A program made the translations under genes and the position numbers. A model generated the notes under the pieces. It made no database searches, was not told the DNA's origin, and saw nothing but the letters and a program-made list of their open reading frames with translations. A stretch of 64,000 nucleotides of DNA from Myxococcus xanthus (GTDB lineage: Bacteria > Myxococcota > Myxococcia > Myxococcales > Myxococcaceae): the NCBI RefSeq assembly GCF_900106535.1, contig NZ_FNOH01000003.1:186001-250000 (forward strand), given 5' to 3'. Below are positions 29,801 through 40,400 of this stretch, piece by piece (the stretch's first letter is position 1; each line of letters starts with the position of its first letter).

Positions 29801-32800
29801 CCCAGGCACTTGGGTGCCAGCGTGCGGCGAAGCTCGCGGTCCGTCTTCGCCAGCGCGGGCCCTGGCTCGACATGCCCCACTGTGAAGAAGAGTCCTTCCA
29901 GCCGTGCTTCCCGCGCCCACTCCCCCACCGCCTGCTCGACGTCGCGAGGGTCCGTCACATCGAGCTTGCACCAGCGCAGCCGGGACGATGCCTGCGGGCC
30001 TGCACTGAGCGGCCGTCCAGAGCGGCTGGCGATGATGACGTCGGCATCACACTGCTCGACCAACCAGTGCGCCAGCGCGAGTCCCAGCGCGCCACCACCC
30101 ACGACACCGTAGGTCTTCCGGCCCTGGGCCAGTAGCTCCTGCCGGGAAGCAGGCACGGGCCAGGGAACGCGAACCGCGGCACGGACGAACCGCTTCCGAC
30201 CACGATAGGTCACGGCGGAATCGCCCCGGCCCTGCCGCCGCTCCCGCTCAACGACTTCCTCGACCCAGTGCCGCCCACCGACATCGTCGAGCCGCACCAC
30301 CTGCCCCTCAACGTTGCGGTGCTCCAACTGCAGCGACTGGAGAAAGCTCCAGAGGCCTTCACAGACCGCGGCAGGACTCCCGCGGTCACACCAGATTTCG
30401 ACCCGGCAAGGCGCCCGGGGTCCCGAGTGCTCCAGCGCACGCAGCCGCTGAAGGACGGCGTCCATGGCACTCAGCATGACCTCCGCCGGATTCAAGCCCT
30501 CGACGGGAAGCGTTTCGCTCCCTGGGATGTCGAGGTCACGACCGAGCCGCAGGGAGATGCGGTGAACCGGAGCCAGGGCGCCATTCGCAGTGGCATCCAC
30601 TTCGCGTTCACGCCACACATACTGCTCGGCCTCAATGCGTCCGGCCTCTTTCGCGGCCTGGGGGCTGGGGCGGAAGCAAACTCCCTGGAGGGTCGCGAGG
30701 GCTTCGCCGTCATCAGTAAGCAGCACCGTGTCGAACGAGGGTGCCGACTCCGATCCGGCAGGAACGAACCGGCTATGGACGACCATCACGCGAGGAAGCG
30801 CGCGGTGGACCGTGACGCGGCTCAGTGAGAAGGGAACGATTGCTGGCGCGGAAGCGACCTCTGGCATGCGCTCATCACGCCGCCGGCGCGCGAGCTGCAA
30901 CAGGACGCAGGTCTGCAGCGCGGAGTCCAGCAACGACGGATGCAGGACAGCGTCGTTCCCAGCGTCGGCGCCAGCCGGCAACACCACTGTCGCGACGACC
31001 TCTCCCTCTCCGAACCGGCAGTGCTGGATGCCCCGGAAGCCAGGGCCGTACTCCAGCCCTGCCTGTGTCAGCCACTGGTACGCGGCATCCCCGTCCAGGC
31101 GCTCCGGGCATCGCCCCTCCAGTTCGGGCAACCGTCGGGGCGCCTCGCGAGGATGGGATGAGGACGCCAGCTGACCACGGACATGGACCGTCTCCCCGCC
31201 CACGGTTCCGTGGCTTTGGGACACGACCTGGAAGCTGACCTGCCCCGTCCCTGCCTCGGAGAACACGACGCGCACGTCCCCGCGCGCGTCTTCGCGGAGC
31301 GGATGCTGCCAGACGACGTCCGTGAGTTCAGAAGGATGGGTGAAGTCGCACGCCACCGCCGCCGCGCGAGCCAGCTCCAGGTATGCAGCACCTGGAAGTA
31401 TCGGTGTCGTCGCGACCTGGTGGTCCCGGAACAAGAACTCGCCACCGTCGAACGACACACGCACCTGGTGCCGATCGCCGTTCACGCGCTTCAGCTGGAA
31501 CAGGACGCCCGTGGACGCATGGACCGGTGCCGCGGTATCGCGGCCTTCAACCCAGCAGCGCCGGAGCGCGAAGGGATAGCCGGGGAGACGCATCCGCTCG
31601 AACGCGTCTGCTCCGCCCGAACGGCTCCACCGCACCGCCCCGCCCTGCACCCATCGTTGCGCCGCGCTGCGCGGTTCGGTGTCGCCTTCCCCATTCGGAC
31701 GGTCCTCTACCCCGGGCTCCGCGACACCTTCCAAGGCCGTGGAGGAGCGTCGGCCTTCTTCATATGCCTGGAGTTGAGCCTGGAGGTCCGCGACCGACTC
31801 AGCCACGAAGGCCACTCGGAATCGGAGGGCATCGCGTCCCTGCTGGAGAGTCCGAGCCACGGCGTGCACCGAGCCCGAAGGCTGCGCATCCAGCGCCTGT
31901 CGCAGGCTCCGGGCCATCCCGGGGAGCAGGTCCGGCGCTCCCGCCGACAGCGGCACCACCTGCGGTCCATGGCCATCTGGTGGTCGCGCGTCACGCCGAG
32001 GCAGATACTCCTCGATGAGCAGGTGGGCGTTGACGCCTCCGGACCCGTACGAATGCACACCAGCCAATCGAGGCTGACCCTTCCGTCGCCACGCGGAACT
32101 CTCACGCGCCAGGCGGCAGGGCTGCACATCCTGGTCAAGGAACCGATTCGGCTGATCGAACCCGATGATTCCGTGAACCGTGTCGGTCTCCAGGCTGCGG
32201 ATGACCTTGAACAACGCCCCCAGCGCAGATGCCGAGTGCATGTGCCCCATCATCGGCTTGAGCGTGCTGATGCGACATTGCCCCGCCTCCAACGAGACAC
32301 CCTGCCGCTGCGCGAGTTCCCGCAGCGCCCTGTTGCAGGCATCCCACTCGGCGATGTCCGCCACGGGGGTGCCCATCCCCTGCGCCTCGATGTACTCCAC
32401 GGCGCGCGCGTCAACGCCCGCCGTCTGGTAGCACTCCTGGATCAGCGCCGCATGGCTGGCCGCGCTGGGAGACGCGATGGACGTGCCGCCCCGCCCGTTG
32501 AAAGCGACCGCGCTGTTCCGGATGACGGCGTAGATGGCGTCGCCATCCCGTTCGGCGCGGTCAAGCGGCTTGAGCAGGACGCTGGCCACGCCTTCCGCGC
32601 GCAGATAGCCGGAGGCACGCTCACCAAAGGACCAGACCTCCTTGCCTCGACTCAACTGTCCCAGCCGGGACAGCGACACGAAGAGCTCCGGACGCAAAAG
32701 CAGGTTCGCCGCACCGACCAACGCCTGCTCGACCTCGCCGTTGCGCAGCGCCACCACGGCGCGGTGGAGAGCCACCGCCGCGCCGGAGCACATCGTGTTG

Positions 32801-33387
32801 ATGACCTCGCTCGGGCCTCGGAGATCGAAGAAGTACGACAGGCGGCTGGCGACCATGCTCGGGGAATGGCCGAAGGGGTCCGCCATCTCCACTCCAGCCG
32901 ACTGGAGATGCGCCAGGTACTCGTTGTCCTCGACGGCGACGAAGACGCCGGTGCGGCTCTCCCGCAGCGTCTCCGGGGCGTACCCCGCGTTCTCGAAGGT
33001 GTTGTACGCCGACATCAGCAGCAGGCGCTGCCGGGGGTCCATGCGAGCGGCCTCGCCGTGCGAGACGCCGAAGAACTCCGGGTCGAAGTCCTCGATGCGC
33101 GGGATCAAGCCACCCCATCGGCTGTGGCTCTTGCTCGGGTCGCTGCCATCCGGGTCAAAGTGGGCGTCGATGTCGAACCGCGCGCGAGGAATCTCTTGAA
33201 GCAGCGGCTGGTCGCGGTCCAAGGCCCGCCAGAACGCCTCGACGGACATGCAGCCAGGCAGGTAGCCAGACAACCCCACGATGGCCACGGGCTGCACCCC
33301 CGTCGCGGGCTCCACGCGGACCGCGGGAGGCGCCTGCCGCCGATGTGCCTCCACTGCCGCGAGCAACTGTCGACGTTTCACGTCCAT
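26839..33387 (-). CDS. taL: TaL, trans-AT polyketide synthase KS0-DH-KR-ACP-KS-ACP
   Basis: 2182-aa PKS directly upstream of ta-1, likely delivering the acyl starter to the Ta-1 condensation domain. KS1 (about residues 30-460) has Cys200 in NTMCSG, but the first His is Gln336 (EAQGMGT, CAG at 32380-32382), so it should not condense. The DH (about 620-900) has H-Q-V-A-T then P at His+9, with Thr in place of the usual Gly, and a DSALQ motif. The KR (about 1080-1270) has GGGALGLA and DYAAAN but VEP in place of LDD. ACP1 reads LGVTSL, with the serine but not the usual Asp. KS2 (about 1450-1880) has Cys1607 and EAHGVGS. ACP2 (Ser2096) reads LGADSI. The C-terminal tail (ALDMLKEGLLSIEDVAARL) looks like a docking element. 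The start lies 3 nt after the taJ stop. The symbol comes from cluster order; the taI and taL names could be exchanged. Confidence 0.85.
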   Translation of the reverse strand: MDVKRRQLLAAVEAHRRQAPPAVRVEPATGVQPVAIVGLSGYLPGCMSVEAFWRALDRDQPLLQEIPRARFDIDAHFDPDGSDPSKSHSRWGGLIPRIEDFDPEFFGVSHGEAARMDPRQRLLLMSAYNTFENAGYAPETLRESRTGVFVAVEDNEYLAHLQSAGVEMADPFGHSPSMVASRLSYFFDLRGPSEVINTMCSGAAVALHRAVVALRNGEVEQALVGAANLLLRPELFVSLSRLGQLSRGKEVWSFGERASGYLRAEGVASVLLKPLDRAERDGDAIYAVIRNSAVAFNGRGGTSIASPSAASHAALIQECYQTAGVDARAVEYIEAQGMGTPVADIAEWDACNRALRELAQRQGVSLEAGQCRISTLKPMMGHMHSASALGALFKVIRSLETDTVHGIIGFDQPNRFLDQDVQPCRLARESSAWRRKGQPRLAGVHSYGSGGVNAHLLIEEYLPRRDARPPDGHGPQVVPLSAGAPDLLPGMARSLRQALDAQPSGSVHAVARTLQQGRDALRFRVAFVAESVADLQAQLQAYEEGRRSSTALEGVAEPGVEDRPNGEGDTEPRSAAQRWVQGGAVRWSRSGGADAFERMRLPGYPFALRRCWVEGRDTAAPVHASTGVLFQLKRVNGDRHQVRVSFDGGEFLFRDHQVATTPILPGAAYLELARAAAVACDFTHPSELTDVVWQHPLREDARGDVRVVFSEAGTGQVSFQVVSQSHGTVGGETVHVRGQLASSSHPREAPRRLPELEGRCPERLDGDAAYQWLTQAGLEYGPGFRGIQHCRFGEGEVVATVVLPAGADAGNDAVLHPSLLDSALQTCVLLQLARRRRDERMPEVASAPAIVPFSLSRVTVHRALPRVMVVHSRFVPAGSESAPSFDTVLLTDDGEALATLQGVCFRPSPQAAKEAGRIEAEQYVWREREVDATANGALAPVHRISLRLGRDLDIPGSETLPVEGLNPAEVMLSAMDAVLQRLRALEHSGPRAPCRVEIWCDRGSPAAVCEGLWSFLQSLQLEHRNVEGQVVRLDDVGGRHWVEEVVERERRQGRGDSAVTYRGRKRFVRAAVRVPWPVPASRQELLAQGRKTYGVVGGGALGLALAHWLVEQCDADVIIASRSGRPLSAGPQASSRLRWCKLDVTDPRDVEQAVGEWAREARLEGLFFTVGHVEPGPALAKTDRELRRTLAPKCLGALNLLEQCHRLPCRFVALFSSQASRGEYQHSDYAAANGFLNGLADGFGAEGAPRFTNRLGEPLSVISLSWPQWRDGGMRLSRELSELLASSQGLIPMPNQVGFTALREVVRGGMRHVAIQYRLSEQPRKEAVVPAQAVDADARAKAEQTVRDVVGSYLGQPAHALDMEAELSALGVTSLAIVELGLALHRRHGIRVQPARFFQYTTPSQLRDFVAQELSKRASPAHAQVAAPESRTRAAPHERTEPIAVVGIHARFPGAEDVDAFWRNIVEGKRCLSEVPASRQEALLALAGDGSDVTRPRWGGFIEGVDEFDPRFFSISPQEAELMDPQQRLLLASVWSALENGGLIPEQFARTSTGVFVAAAPGEYPRVVSIPVSHPLGTTAVTASIAPNRISHVFNFKGPSEYCDTACSSALTAVHRACQAIRSGECEQAVVSAINLLLSPTTFTGFEAMEYLSVDGSCRPFQPEARGFVRSEGVGTLVLKPLSRAVADGDIIYGLVRGSGVAHGGRGLSLTAVNPLGMKDAIVSAYRAAGVSARTVSYVEAHGVGSPLADGAEVEAIKAAFREVDERARDGEPHVCHLSSLKPCIGHGELVSGMAALIKALMALRHAVLPGLPGFTQWHEDISVADSPLKVSSDSQPWRTPAGAEPSPRRAGVNSFGFGGVNAHVLLESFAADTRLAGGREGPRLFVFSARTADRLQEVARRLSSFLASNSDIVMADLAYTLQTGRHAFNCRLAVVARDRNELAAALSTYLASPERTSWAGTPIHVGEVDGSTRLGKFLSEAAGASLVESLLAEQGLERLAEYWVLGGHVPWARLHEGADVKRIPLPTYPFARERYWLASGCADSQASAHEVPLSPKGRGVEAISEAIREQLSLALSVPRAQLGDHVNARDLGADSITMMRLAQVLARTLGVDVRLRDLVDRSTIAAIASHVATLVRGREPRVEDTVPVAVPEQDALDMLKEGLLSIEDVAARLENDAHDNA

Positions 33388-33390
33388 GGC

Positions 33391-34497
33391 TCAGCAGTAA
33401 TCCGCCACGAGTTTTTCCAGGTACGGCAGCGACTCCATGACCAGCGGGTAGTCGACGCCGAAGTCCACGAGGCACGCGATGTCGTTCACGCCCGCGGCGA
33501 TGGTCTTCTCCACCATCCGCCGCGCGTCGCCGACGTCACCGAACAAGGCCCCGGTGGAGAAGTAGCGCTCATAGGCGTACTCCAGGATTTTGTTCTTCTC
33601 CGCTTCGCCAATCTCCTTCAGGCTCACCTTCCCCGCCGAGCCCAGCCCCGCGGCGAGATGGGCATCCAAGGAGCTTCGGATGTACTCCTTGAATGGCGCC
33701 TCCACCGCCCGGCGGACCAACGCCATGTCGCGATGGACCAGCGTGTGGAGCATCAAGGAGACGATGCCGGTCTCCGGGTCATGGCCCGCTTCCTTCCGAG
33801 CCTGGCGGTAGAGGGCGATCCGGTCACGAAGGACGTCCAGGTCACAGCCATACAGCATGGTGAAGACGTTGAAGCCGAGCCGCCCCGCTTGCGCGAAGGC
33901 ATCCGCGTTCTGGGTGATGAGCAACCAGACATTCAGTTCCTTCTGCACCGGCCGGGGATAGACGGTGATGGGGATGTCCACACCGCCCGGCCCTGGAAAG
34001 GGCACCGTCTCCCCGCGCCAGAGCCGCCGCACGATGTCGATGCGCTCCGCGCAGATGGCCCGCCGTTTCTCGTAGGCGTCGGGGGCATAGATGAAGTCCG
34101 GCTTGGCCCAACCGGAGCCGAAGCCCAGGTCCACGCGTCCACCGGACAGGTTGTCGTTCATGGCCCACCACTCGACGACCTCGGCCGGATGGTGCAGCGG
34201 CAGGCTGATGCCCGCCGTCCGGAACCGGATGCGCTTCGTCTGGGCAATCAGGTACGAGGCCATCACCGCCGAGTTCGCGTAGATGGAGCCGAACTCACTG
34301 AAATGCCGCTCGGGGATGTAGACGGCGGTGAAGCCCTTCGCGTCCCCGAACAAGGTGACGTCGCGCATGAAGCGGTACTTCTCCGCGCTGGAGATGTCCT
34401 TGCGCACGTCCGAGAAGAACAAGAAGCTGAAGCTCACCTGCGAGCGCCGCTGGCTGGGAGGCCGAACGCCCAGGAGCTCTTCGAGCGACATCGTCAT
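33391..34497 (-). CDS. taJ: TaJ, luciferase-like FMN monooxygenase
   Basis: 368-aa flavin-dependent monooxygenase of the bacterial luciferase (LLM) superfamily, in the subgroup found in NRPS/PKS clusters. It is expected to be cytosolic and to hydroxylate a carrier-bound acyl chain. Visible family features are the N-terminal VSFSFLFFSDV strand, the ERHFSEFG segment and GGRVDLGFGSGW near residues 130-145. I chose the ATG at 34497 because it overlaps the taI stop in the classic ATGA arrangement and has GAGG upstream; the frame continues 24 codons further up inside taI without a better signal. Lying between two starter-unit PKS genes, it is the natural candidate for the 2-hydroxylation of the valeryl starter proposed for this pathway. 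That assignment is inference; the family call is firm. Confidence 0.88.
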   Translation of the reverse strand: MTMSLEELLGVRPPSQRRSQVSFSFLFFSDVRKDISSAEKYRFMRDVTLFGDAKGFTAVYIPERHFSEFGSIYANSAVMASYLIAQTKRIRFRTAGISLPLHHPAEVVEWWAMNDNLSGGRVDLGFGSGWAKPDFIYAPDAYEKRRAICAERIDIVRRLWRGETVPFPGPGGVDIPITVYPRPVQKELNVWLLITQNADAFAQAGRLGFNVFTMLYGCDLDVLRDRIALYRQARKEAGHDPETGIVSLMLHTLVHRDMALVRRAVEAPFKEYIRSSLDAHLAAGLGSAGKVSLKEIGEAEKNKILEYAYERYFSTGALFGDVGDARRMVEKTIAAGVNDIACLVDFGVDYPLVMESLPYLEKLVADYC

Positions 34498-37400
34498 GAT
34501 TGCCTCTGGGGAGATTGAGCGGCCAGGTGGCGAATCAGCGCCCGGGCCGTGGAGAACTCCAGGAACCACCGAGGCAGGATGGGCATCGCCAGCTTCTTCT
34601 CCAGCCGCGTGGCCAACTGGGTCGCGGAGATGGAGTCCATCCCGAAGCTCTGGAACGTCTGGTCGTCCGAGTAGTCACCGCGCAGCTTCAGCACTTCCGT
34701 GAGCGCATCCCGGACCGCGCGTTCGAGCGCTTCGCCACCGGTCGCCAGGCGACGAGGAGCCCGCTCCACGGGCGCGGAGAACATCAGCCCGTGCGCTCGC
34801 TCAACCAACGCTGTCGGCACCTGCTCCAGGTCGTAGTCCGCCAGGAACGCCGCCACGGCCGCAGGCGCGGGAGCGCCACCCGCTTCGAAACGCCGCAGCC
34901 CCTCTTCCAGCCCGGCCCACGGGGATGAGGCGCTCGGTTGTGTGTCGTTGCTTCGCGCCAGGCCGAAGACACGTCGAGCCAGCTCCAACGAGGGAGTCCT
35001 GACCAGCGCCACCACCGGCTCGGAGAGCTGAAGGCTCTGGTCAATGGCCTCCAGCGCCTGCGACGGCTCAATCAGGCCCCAGCCCATGGCCGCGAACCGT
35101 TCATCGCGCCGCTCCGGCATGTAGCTGTCCACCGTCCAAGGCCCCCAACACTGGGAGACCGTCCGGCCAGAGCGCTCCCCACGCTTCACCTGCTCGTTCC
35201 GATGGCGCGCGAAGGCGTTCTGATAGGCCGTCGCGTAGCCATAGTCGGACGAGCCTCGGATGCCGAAGGCGGCCACGGACGAGAACAGCAGGAAGAGTTC
35301 CAGCGGTTCGTTCGCGGAGACTTCGTCGAGCAGCACCGTTCCCCGGGCCTTGGCTGCGACCACCCGTTCGAAGGACGCCCAGCGCTTGGAGTAGATGGGG
35401 CTGTCCTCGACCAGCCGAGCCAGGTGGAGGATGCCGTGGAAGACGCCCACCCGCGCCTTGGCCTCCGCCCACGCGCCTCGCAAGGCGGCCGGGTCGGTGA
35501 TGTCGACCGGGAGGTACTCGACCTTCGCCCCAAGGGAGCGAAGCGTCTCCAGCTGCGCCTCCCGGACCGGGTCCAGGGAGCTTCGGGAGAAGAACACCAG
35601 CGTGGGCTGGTACCGGCGGGCCATCTGTCTGCAGACCTGCTCGCCCACCGGCCCCAGGCCTCCCGTCACCAGGTACGTGCCTCCCTGCCGCAGCTTCGGG
35701 AAGTCCGTCCGTGCCTGCTCGGGTGGCACCTCCACGAACGTCGCCAGGGCCCGCTGCGCCTGTGCATAGCGGACCTCGCACGGCGTGGCGCAGACGTGGC
35801 TGCCAACGATTTCTGGCGACGCTTCCGGGTCGGAGAGCCATTCCTGCAACAGCGCCTGACGAGGAGACAGTGCCGCTCCGTCCGCGCTGAAGCCCACCAC
35901 CTTCCAGACATGGGCCGCGTTCTCCAGCATGGCGGACCGGATGAACCCTCCAAGCGCCTCGGCGTCGATGGCCGACTGCGACGGGCTCACTTCATGGAGG
36001 TGATAGAGGCGGACAGCACGCTCCCCCGCCGCGCGCATCAGCGTCTGGCTGATTCGAAACACGGTCTGCGCCGCGCGCAGGGCGCCCTGTCCCTCCGGCT
36101 TCGAGGCCCCCAGCGAGAACACCACGTCGGGAAGCACCGGGAACGGATTGCCGTCGAGCGCATCACCGAAGTCGCGGGCGTCCACGGAATGGACTCTTGG
36201 AGCACGGTCTCCCAGCCCCGCACACGCCGCTGACAGCAGGACCTTGAAGGACGCCAGGTCGTCCGCCTCCTGGTAGACGATGGCGATTTCCTTGCCCGCG
36301 TAGCGCGCCAGACGGACGCGCCAGTCGATGCCATCCTCCAGCGCCGTGGGCACCCACTTCTGGGCCACGCACAGCCAGGAACCGGCACCCGCCTGCGGTT
36401 CGCGGACAGGCGCCTTCACCACGGCGGGAATTCCGTCAGCAGCCTCCTTCGGGTGCAACCAGTACGAGTCACGCTCGAAGGGGTACGCCGGCAGCCGCAG
36501 CCGACGCGTCAGGAGCGCACTGAACATCGGCTGCCAGTCGAACTCGGAGCCCAGCAGGTAGAGGTCTGCGAGCGCGCAGAGGTCGTCATGGAACCCAGCC
36601 CCCTCGCGCGCGGCTCTCAGCAACACGTCGTGTGGGAAGACCTGCTGCAAGCGCTGGAGGAAGCGCTGCTTGCGCAGACTGTCGAACTTGGTCGCTCCCA
36701 CGGTGGAGGCCCGGCGCCGCTCGGCCAAGGACAGTTGCTCACACAGGTCCCCATGGCTCGACACCACGTAGGCGGAGCGATGTCCCCAGTGCGCGCGCCC
36801 CATGGCCAGACTGGCGCTGACGTCGCCCAGGTCTTCCAGGGGATTCGCCTGGAGCCAGGTGAGCAGGTCCGCCTCACGCCGCTCCAGCGCCCGTTCGGTC
36901 CGAGCCGACAACAGGACGAGATACCGCCCCCCAGCCCCCACGCCATTGCTGACGGGCCTTGTCGCCACGTGCTCCCGCACCAGGACGTGCGCGTTCGTGC
37001 CACCCGACCCGAAGCTGCTCACGCCCGCCACGCGACGGGCCTGTCCCTCCGACAGCTCCCAGGGATGCTCCTCGTGGCTCACGTAGAACGGGGTGCCCGT
37101 GAAGCCAATCCGCGGGTTCATCTGTTCGAAGTGGAGGTTCGCGGGAATCCGCTTGTGGCCCAGGCACAGCAGCGCCTTGAGCAGGCCCGCCGCGCCCGCT
37201 GCCGCTTCGAGGTGCCCGATGTTCGTCTTCACCGAGCCCACCGCACACCGCCCGGTGGAACGCGTCCCCTTCGCCCGAGACATGCGGTCGAAAGCGGTGA
37301 CCAGCCCCTTGGTCTCCACCGGGTCGCCGAGCGAAGTGCCCGTGCCGTGCGCTTCGATGTAGCCGACTTCCTCGGGCGCCACGTTCGCAGCCTGGAGCGC

Positions 37401-40400
37401 CTTGCACACCAACTCCGCCTGCTTCTGCGGGTTGGGCGCCGTGAGCCCCGCGGTCCGTCCACCATGGTTGACGGCCGAGCCCATCACGACGCCGTAGACC
37501 GGATCCTTGTCCGCCAGGGCCTTCTTCAGCGGCTTGAGAAGGAAGACCACCGCCCCTTCCCCACGGACGTAACCGTTGGCGCTCGCATCGAACGTCTTGC
37601 ACCGCCCGTCCTCGGACAGCATGCCTGCGCGCTGGTAGCAGACCGTGTTGCTCGGCTCGCAGATGAGGCTGACGGCGCCGACCAGGGCCTGACCGCACTC
37701 ACCGCTCCGCAGTGCTCGCAGCGCCTGGTCGAGTGCCACCAGCGAGCTGGAGCACGCAGTGTCCACCTGCACGCTGGGACCGCTGAAGTCGAAGAAGTAG
37801 GAGATGCGGTTGGGGATGACGGACGTGGACGTGGCCACCGCGTATTGCGGAGCGATGTCCCGCCCGTACTTGTCCTGGAGCGTCTTATAGTCGGAGCCAC
37901 TCGCGCCGACGAAGACGCCGGTGTCGCTTCCCGCCAGACGCAAGGGATCGTGCCCCGCGTCCTCGATGCACTGCCAGCTGAGTTCGAGCAGCAGCCGCTG
38001 CTGCGGGTCCATCAACTCGGCTTCCGCCGGGGAGATGTTGAAGAAGGCCGCGTCGAACCGGTCCACGTCACTGGCATGCGCGACATGGCCCGAGGCGGCC
38101 GCATGTCCCAGGCCGGACCAGCGCCAGCGGATGTCCTCGAGCGTCCCGACGAGGGACTGACGAGCAATCAGCGTGTCCCACAGTTGCTGCGGCGTCTGGA
38201 CACCGCCGGGCAGGCGGCAGGCCACGCCCACGATGGCAATCTCCTGGTCACTCACCTCGCCCGAGGGAGCCGGCACGGGCGCGGGACGCAAGGGCGCGGA
38301 CACGGGCTGCGCCACCACCGGCTGATTCCGGCCGGCGAGGAACGCGCCAATCCGGTCCAGGGTGTTGTGCTCGAAGAAGAAGGTCTCCTCCAGCTTCAGC
38401 TCGAAGCGCCGGCCGATGTGCTCGGCGAGCTCCATCAGCCCCACCGAGTCGACGCCCAGTTCCATCAGCGGAAGGTCCAGCCGGACCGCCGCCGCGTCGC
38501 ACTCGACAATCCGTGCGACCACCTGACGCAGGTAGTACTCGGTCTCCGTGGACGCCACGCCACGGGCCGTCACCGCTGGAGCAGGACTCGCGCTCTCGGC
38601 GTCTTCGACCGGGGCATCCCGGCGAACACGGTTGTGCACGTCATAGCGCACCATCACGCCATGGCCGTGGTTGTCCGCATCGCGAACCCGGTAGCCCACG
38701 ACCAATTCGCCCAGCTCTGCGCCGTGAATCTGGTGGAAGCGGAGCACGGGGTCCACGGACAAGCCGTGCTCATCGCGCACGGCGACGTACTGTTCGAGGG
38801 ACAGGTGCGCGTGGCGGCCATACGCCTTGCAGCGAGTCACCCCCACCACCGATGCCACGTCATTCGACAGTGCGCAGTACTGCAGCATGAACTCGAGCAG
38901 CCGGTCTCCCAGCCGCGAATGCTGCGCGCTCGGCGAGACGTTGACGCCCAGGAGCTGGACCACTGGCCCCGTGTCCGTGTGGAGCGTGTCGACCGTCTCA
39001 GCCGTGGAGCCCTGGAGCACGCCGTCATCACGGATGCGCTGGGAGTAGATGGCCCCGACGACCTGTCCCTCCAGCTCCAGCACCAGTTGGCCCTGAGGGT
39101 ACTTCTCGACGCGGGCTTTCAGCACGGCGTCCGGCGCGCGCAGCTCCGCGTCCCAGCACTCGCGCTCCAGCCGCTCCAGTGCCGGCAGGTCTCCGAGTCG
39201 CGCCCACCGGATGCGATAGGATCGCTTCTCGAACTGCGTGAGCGTCATCCGGGTGAACGACAGCGTCCGCGGGAAACGGCGGATGACGTCATCCCTGGCG
39301 AACAGCCCCGCCTGCGCGGCCGCGAGCAGGAAGTGGTTCGCCTCCACCAGCATCTGATGCGAGAAGCGGTGGTAGGCGTCGAAGTGGAGGCTCTCGCTCT
39401 GACTGAGGTTGCCGCGAACCACCGGCGCCGGCAGGCAGTGAACCTCCAGGATGACCAGGGGATGCCGGTGCAGGATGGCGGCCCAGCGCTCGAGGTGCTC
39501 CACCAGGCTGTGGAACACCTCCGCCGGAACCACCTCCTGGCCCGCCTTGCCCACGAACACCGAATCGAACGGAATCCGGGCGTGGAGCCCCGCCCTGTCC
39601 GCGGGAGGCTGGTAGGGACGGTCGTGGTCGAGAAACGAGCGGATGTGCAGCGTATTCTCAGGCTCGGCTAGCCCGCGCGCCCGCAGGTCCTCGATGAGAC
39701 GGTCCGGCCGCGCCACGTCCGCGCGCAAGGCAACGTGCTCCAACCCGGCCAGCGTCCGCCCAGCGGCTTCGAGCGCCTTCTCGTTGAAGTCCGCGGCGAT
39801 GAGCGTGAGCGGAAACCGGTCGAGCGCCCTTCCCCGCCGCGTGTGCCGAAGCACCGTTTCATACACCCGCTTCAGGAGCGTGCCGTCACCGCACCCCATG
39901 TCCGCGATGTAGCGCGGCTGTGCCGACAGGTTCTCGGCATCGAAGACGGTGATGATGAGCTTCTCCAGCTCCGCGAAGTACTTCCGGTGCTGGTGGCCGC
40001 TCCCAATCACGTTGAGGGTTCGGTCCAGGTGCAGTTCGTGGCCCGCTTCGTCCCGCCCGAAGACCTGGTCGCAGTCACCGAAGAGCAGCTGCGGCATGCT
40101 GGCCAGCATCGGCCGGTACGAGCCGACGATGGCGAAGAGCAATGCCCGCTCGAAGATGAAGGCGCCCTTGGGCGTGAGCTCCGCGTCGACGGCGTCCTCA
40201 CGCGTCCACTTCTGCGCGGAGAAGAACCCGGCCAGCTCGTGTTGGACGGCCTCGGGGACGCACGTGTCCCTTCCATCCCCCCCGGACCACAGGTCGGACA
40301 GACGCCTCGCCTCCTTGAGGCCCCCACGCTGCTCCAGCGCGAGCATCAGCGGCGTGATGATGGCGCCGTCGAGCAGCTCGCGCACCAGCGTGTCATCGGT

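Noticed and set aside
31480..32000. Possible AT domain after TaL KS1
   Set aside because: Only about 150 residues of KS-AT linker type are present, with no GHSxG or other AT motif.
33..39671. Very long plus-strand open frames (several of 800 to 1100 codons, for example 33-2633, 3105-5699, 13713-16325, 31183-34518 and 36453-39671) opposite the PKS genes
   Set aside because: They are antisense to continuous, motif-rich PKS frames and translate into Arg/His/Leu/Gln-rich sequence with no recognisable domain. This is expected when GC-rich codons suppress stops on the opposite strand.
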